Source of the DNA: Desulfobacterales bacterium
Lineage (GTDB): Bacteria > Desulfobacterota > Desulfobacteria > Desulfobacterales > 4be13
Reading direction: 5' to 3'
Assembly (NCBI GenBank): GCA_029940115.1
Contig: JAOZRQ010000050.1
Location: forward strand, 4,975 to 20,428
DNA: 15,454 nt
Made by a program: the position numbers and the translations under genes. Shown one piece after another: positions 13,914 to 15,454 of the stretch. The notes below the pieces were generated by a model, which saw only the letters and a program-made list of their open reading frames with translations, had not been told where the DNA came from and ran no database searches. Numbering within the stretch: position 1 is the stretch's first letter; every line of letters begins with the position of its first letter.

Positions 13914-14117
13914 CTGATTATAACGCTTTTCGGGGAGGCCGCCTGCCCGTGGACGTGCCCGTGAACCTGAACGTGCACGTTCACGTGCACTTAAACGTGA
14001 ACTTGAATGTTCATTTGTGGGTAAGTTCAAGTTCAAGTATAAGTTCAAGTTCACGTTCACGTTCAAGTTCAAGTTCAAGTTCGAGTTCAAGGCCTCCCCT
14101 AAATCCGTTATAATCAG
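13914..14117. mobile_element. GAAC-hexamer miniature element, copy 5 (complete, 8-bp target duplication)
   Basis: The ends CTGATTATAACG (13914-13925) and CGTTATAATCAG (14106-14117) are perfect inverses and extend inward to GGGGAGGCC and GGCCTCCCC. CAGAAATA lies exactly outside both (13906-13913 and 14118-14125), an 8-bp target-site duplication. Its order of parts is the reverse complement of copy 1, including the core GAATGTTCATTTGTGGG. The right arm is a clean run of GTTCAAG/GTTCACG units (14025-14089). Only about 70 bases of plain sequence (13809-13905) separate it from the array at 13733. Confidence 0.85.
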
Positions 14118-14165
14118 CAGAAATATCTGGATGGCCGGCATCCGTTTTTCATGTTTCGACCCTTG

Positions 14166-14263
14166 CCGCCGAATTTGGCAATCCGGCGGGAGCGGAAAGG
14201 TAGAACCCCACCTATGACGGAGGCAATCCTGATCTGAATTCTCATTTTTTGTCCTGTGCAGAG
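14166..14263. repeat. Short hairpin and a solitary CTGTGTACAGGAC-type end
   Basis: CCGCCG (14166-14171) pairs with CGGCGG (14184-14189) around an AATTTGGCAATC loop of the dispersed palindrome family. TTTTTGTCCTGTGCAGAG (14246-14263) matches 16 of 18 bases of the reconstructed end of the element at 4550-4810. The sequences 14201-14213 and 14327-14339 are also inverted (AACCCCACCT with AGGTGGGGT, one mismatch). They bracket the region just before the hydrolase remnant. No flanking duplication was found. Confidence 0.45.
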
Positions 14264-14308
14264 CATGACCCTCAAAAAATTCTTGACCTTAACTCATAAT
14301 GGGATAAA

Positions 14309-14632
14309 ATGCCTGAGTACAGTTGCAGGTGGGGTCCTATCCATACGAATCTGGGGAACATCGTCAAAGCGATAGGCAGACGGAACCGGAAAGCCTCTCT
14401 TCTTGCTCATCTTGAATCCATCGCGGGGTATCCCCCGATTTCTGATTTTGCGGCGGATGTTCGCGCACCCGGGCTTCTCCTCTCAGGTTCCCAGGACCCT
14501 TTTGTGAGTGACGCGGGCGCACAGAAACTTGCGGCACTTTGCGGGGCAACGCATGAACGCATCACGGCCGGCCACTCGATTCCGGCGGAAGTCTCTCAGT
14601 TATATCACTCGATGTTCAGTTTTTTGCTGTGA
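14309..14632 (+). pseudogene. C-terminal remnant of an alpha/beta hydrolase
   Basis: The frame gives 107 residues ending at the natural stop of a hydrolase. RAPGLLLSGSQDPFVSDAG is the strand carrying the catalytic acid (D of SQDPF). HERITAGHSIPAEV carries the catalytic His, followed by a final helix and FSFLL. Full-length relatives are about 250-280 residues and have a GxSxG nucleophile. That half is absent: homology-like sequence begins only around 14336, immediately after the inverted repeat at 14327-14339. The upstream region encodes nothing similar. The ATG at 14309 is therefore probably fortuitous, and the gene is a truncated remnant with no activity. Confidence 0.6.
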
Positions 14633-14713
14633 AAAGGCTCTGGGCACCAGATGACTGGAAGCCGATGCCTCAAAACCGATGCCCCAGAACCGAGAACCCA
14701 GAGGAAATGTTGA

Positions 14714-15190
14714 ATGCCCAAAAAATCATTCAGAAAAAGTTCTGCATTAAGCGTCATTTTGTGCCTGACCGCCATTTTGACAGAGGGTGACGTATTGGCG
14801 GAGATGGAGGCAACGGTTGAGACAAAGCCGTGGCAGACTGAAGCTGAACGGTTGAGAAGAGATGCTGACAGTCTGAGACGGCTCGAAAGGGCCGTTGTGA
14901 AAGATGGATTCTCCTCAGCAATGTGCGCGTTGAATATCTGGCGCAGCAATTCAAAAGATGCCGGCACCTTTGACCCGGCCAGATATGAGGCATTCAAAAA
15001 AGAGATCTATCAGAAATCTGTCCATAATGTCCTGTGGTGGATTGATGTGTGCATTGAGGAGCAATGGAAACGTGATGCAGAGTTCTGGCTCAATGTGTAT
15101 CGTCACAGGGCAAGCATCATTGATGTTTTTGATGAAGCCAAATATGAGGAGATCAAGGCAAAAATCAGCAAGCACTTCACAGAAAAATAA
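14714..15190 (+). CDS. Small exported hypothetical protein
   Basis: A 158-residue protein with a clear Sec signal: KK at the N terminus, hydrophobic SALSVILCLTAIL, and a likely cleavage near DVLA-EM (about residue 29). The mature part is helical and charged (ETKPWQTEAERLRRDADSLRRLERAVV). It then has Trp-rich stretches (HNVLWWIDVCIEEQWKRDAEFWLNVY) and two similar (F)D-x-A-(K/R)-Y-E segments. I do not recognise the family. Two Cys remain in the mature chain, so a periplasmic location with a disulfide is possible. AGAGGA at 14699-14704 supports the start. It stands alone after the hydrolase remnant. Confidence 0.65.
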   Translation: MPKKSFRKSSALSVILCLTAILTEGDVLAEMEATVETKPWQTEAERLRRDADSLRRLERAVVKDGFSSAMCALNIWRSNSKDAGTFDPARYEAFKKEIYQKSVHNVLWWIDVCIEEQWKRDAEFWLNVYRHRASIIDVFDEAKYEEIKAKISKHFTEK

Positions 15191-15454
15191 CATGTCCACG
15201 GCGGATTCTGGGCTCGGGCAAGCATTATTCTTCCAGATGAGGCTTGAAAAAGAATGATGCAAGTGGTATGTCAGGCTGTAAGGTTACAGCTTGGAGCTTA
15301 CATATCTTACAGCTTAATATCTAGTACAGCAATTCATAAGTTCGTCACCCCTGCTCCCAAATCCGGCGGCTCGGATTTGCCAATCGTTCGACGACTCGAC
15401 TGAGCTCGCCGAAGTCTGAGCGTTCGACTGAGCGTTCGACTGAGCGTTCGACTG
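15191..15454. repeat. Gene-free tail with short palindromes and a 12-bp tandem repeat
   Basis: No gene is visible to the end of the window. GCTGTAAGGTTACAGC and further CTTACAGCTT units lie around 15273-15320. A hairpin AAATCCG/CGGATTT lies at 15359-15378, next to the GGATTTGCCAATCG motif of the dispersed palindromes. GAGCGTTCGACT is repeated three times from 15418 to 15453 and runs off the window edge, so the true copy number is unknown. Confidence 0.65.

Overview
The window is an accessory-looking stretch of a bacterial chromosome with moderate GC. The protein style (CBS protein, SLC13 permease, TsaD, methyltransferase-GT2 fusion) and the very repeat-rich gaps suggest a Desulfobacterota sulfate reducer (Desulfobacterales-like). 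That assignment is inference; no rRNA or other taxonomic marker is present.

Layout. 1-588 is non-coding: a 149-bp tandem repeat, a tiny ORF with a strong Shine-Dalgarno, and a 123-bp inverted repeat. 640-3129 (+) carries a two-CBS-domain protein and an SLC13/DASS-type anion permease. 3130-3259 holds two hairpins between convergent genes. 3260-4465 (-) is an AI-2E family permease with a recognisable promoter. 4550-4810 is a small non-autonomous element with a second one nested inside it, followed by other palindromes. 5095-7644 (+) is a tight three-gene operon: a large protein with a possible HIT/GalT-like motif, a DUF6036-like nucleotidyltransferase and a small partner. 7934-9775 (-) is an ATPase with a C-terminal PD-(D/E)XK-like nuclease domain. 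10010-11005 (-) is tsaD. 11251-13660 (-) is a probable transcription unit: a good sigma70-like promoter, a small frameshifted gene, a YugP-type zinc metallopeptidase and a methyltransferase-glycosyltransferase fusion. 14309-14632 (+) is the C-terminal remnant of an alpha/beta hydrolase. 14714-15190 (+) is a small exported protein. The window ends in short repeats.

The most notable feature is a family of miniature mobile elements in the gaps from 7.6 to 14.1 kb. Three complete copies (7680-7889, 9811-9943, 13914-14117) have the inverted end CTGATTATAACG, extendable to about 27 bp in two of them. Each is flanked by its own different 8-bp direct repeat, as expected of target-site duplications. 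Their interiors are arrays of the hexamer GAAC(T/G)T or its complement, in the longer copies as two opposed arms. A one-ended copy (11022-11153) and an end-less array (13733-13808) also occur. Each inverted end contains TATAAT reading outward, and such an end lies just upstream of both tsaD and the ATPase gene. An unrelated element at 4550-4810 has perfect 13-bp inverted ends and a perfect 9-bp duplication. Removing its nested insert computationally extends its inverted ends to 18 bp. No transposase is encoded in the window, so all of these would have to be mobilised in trans.
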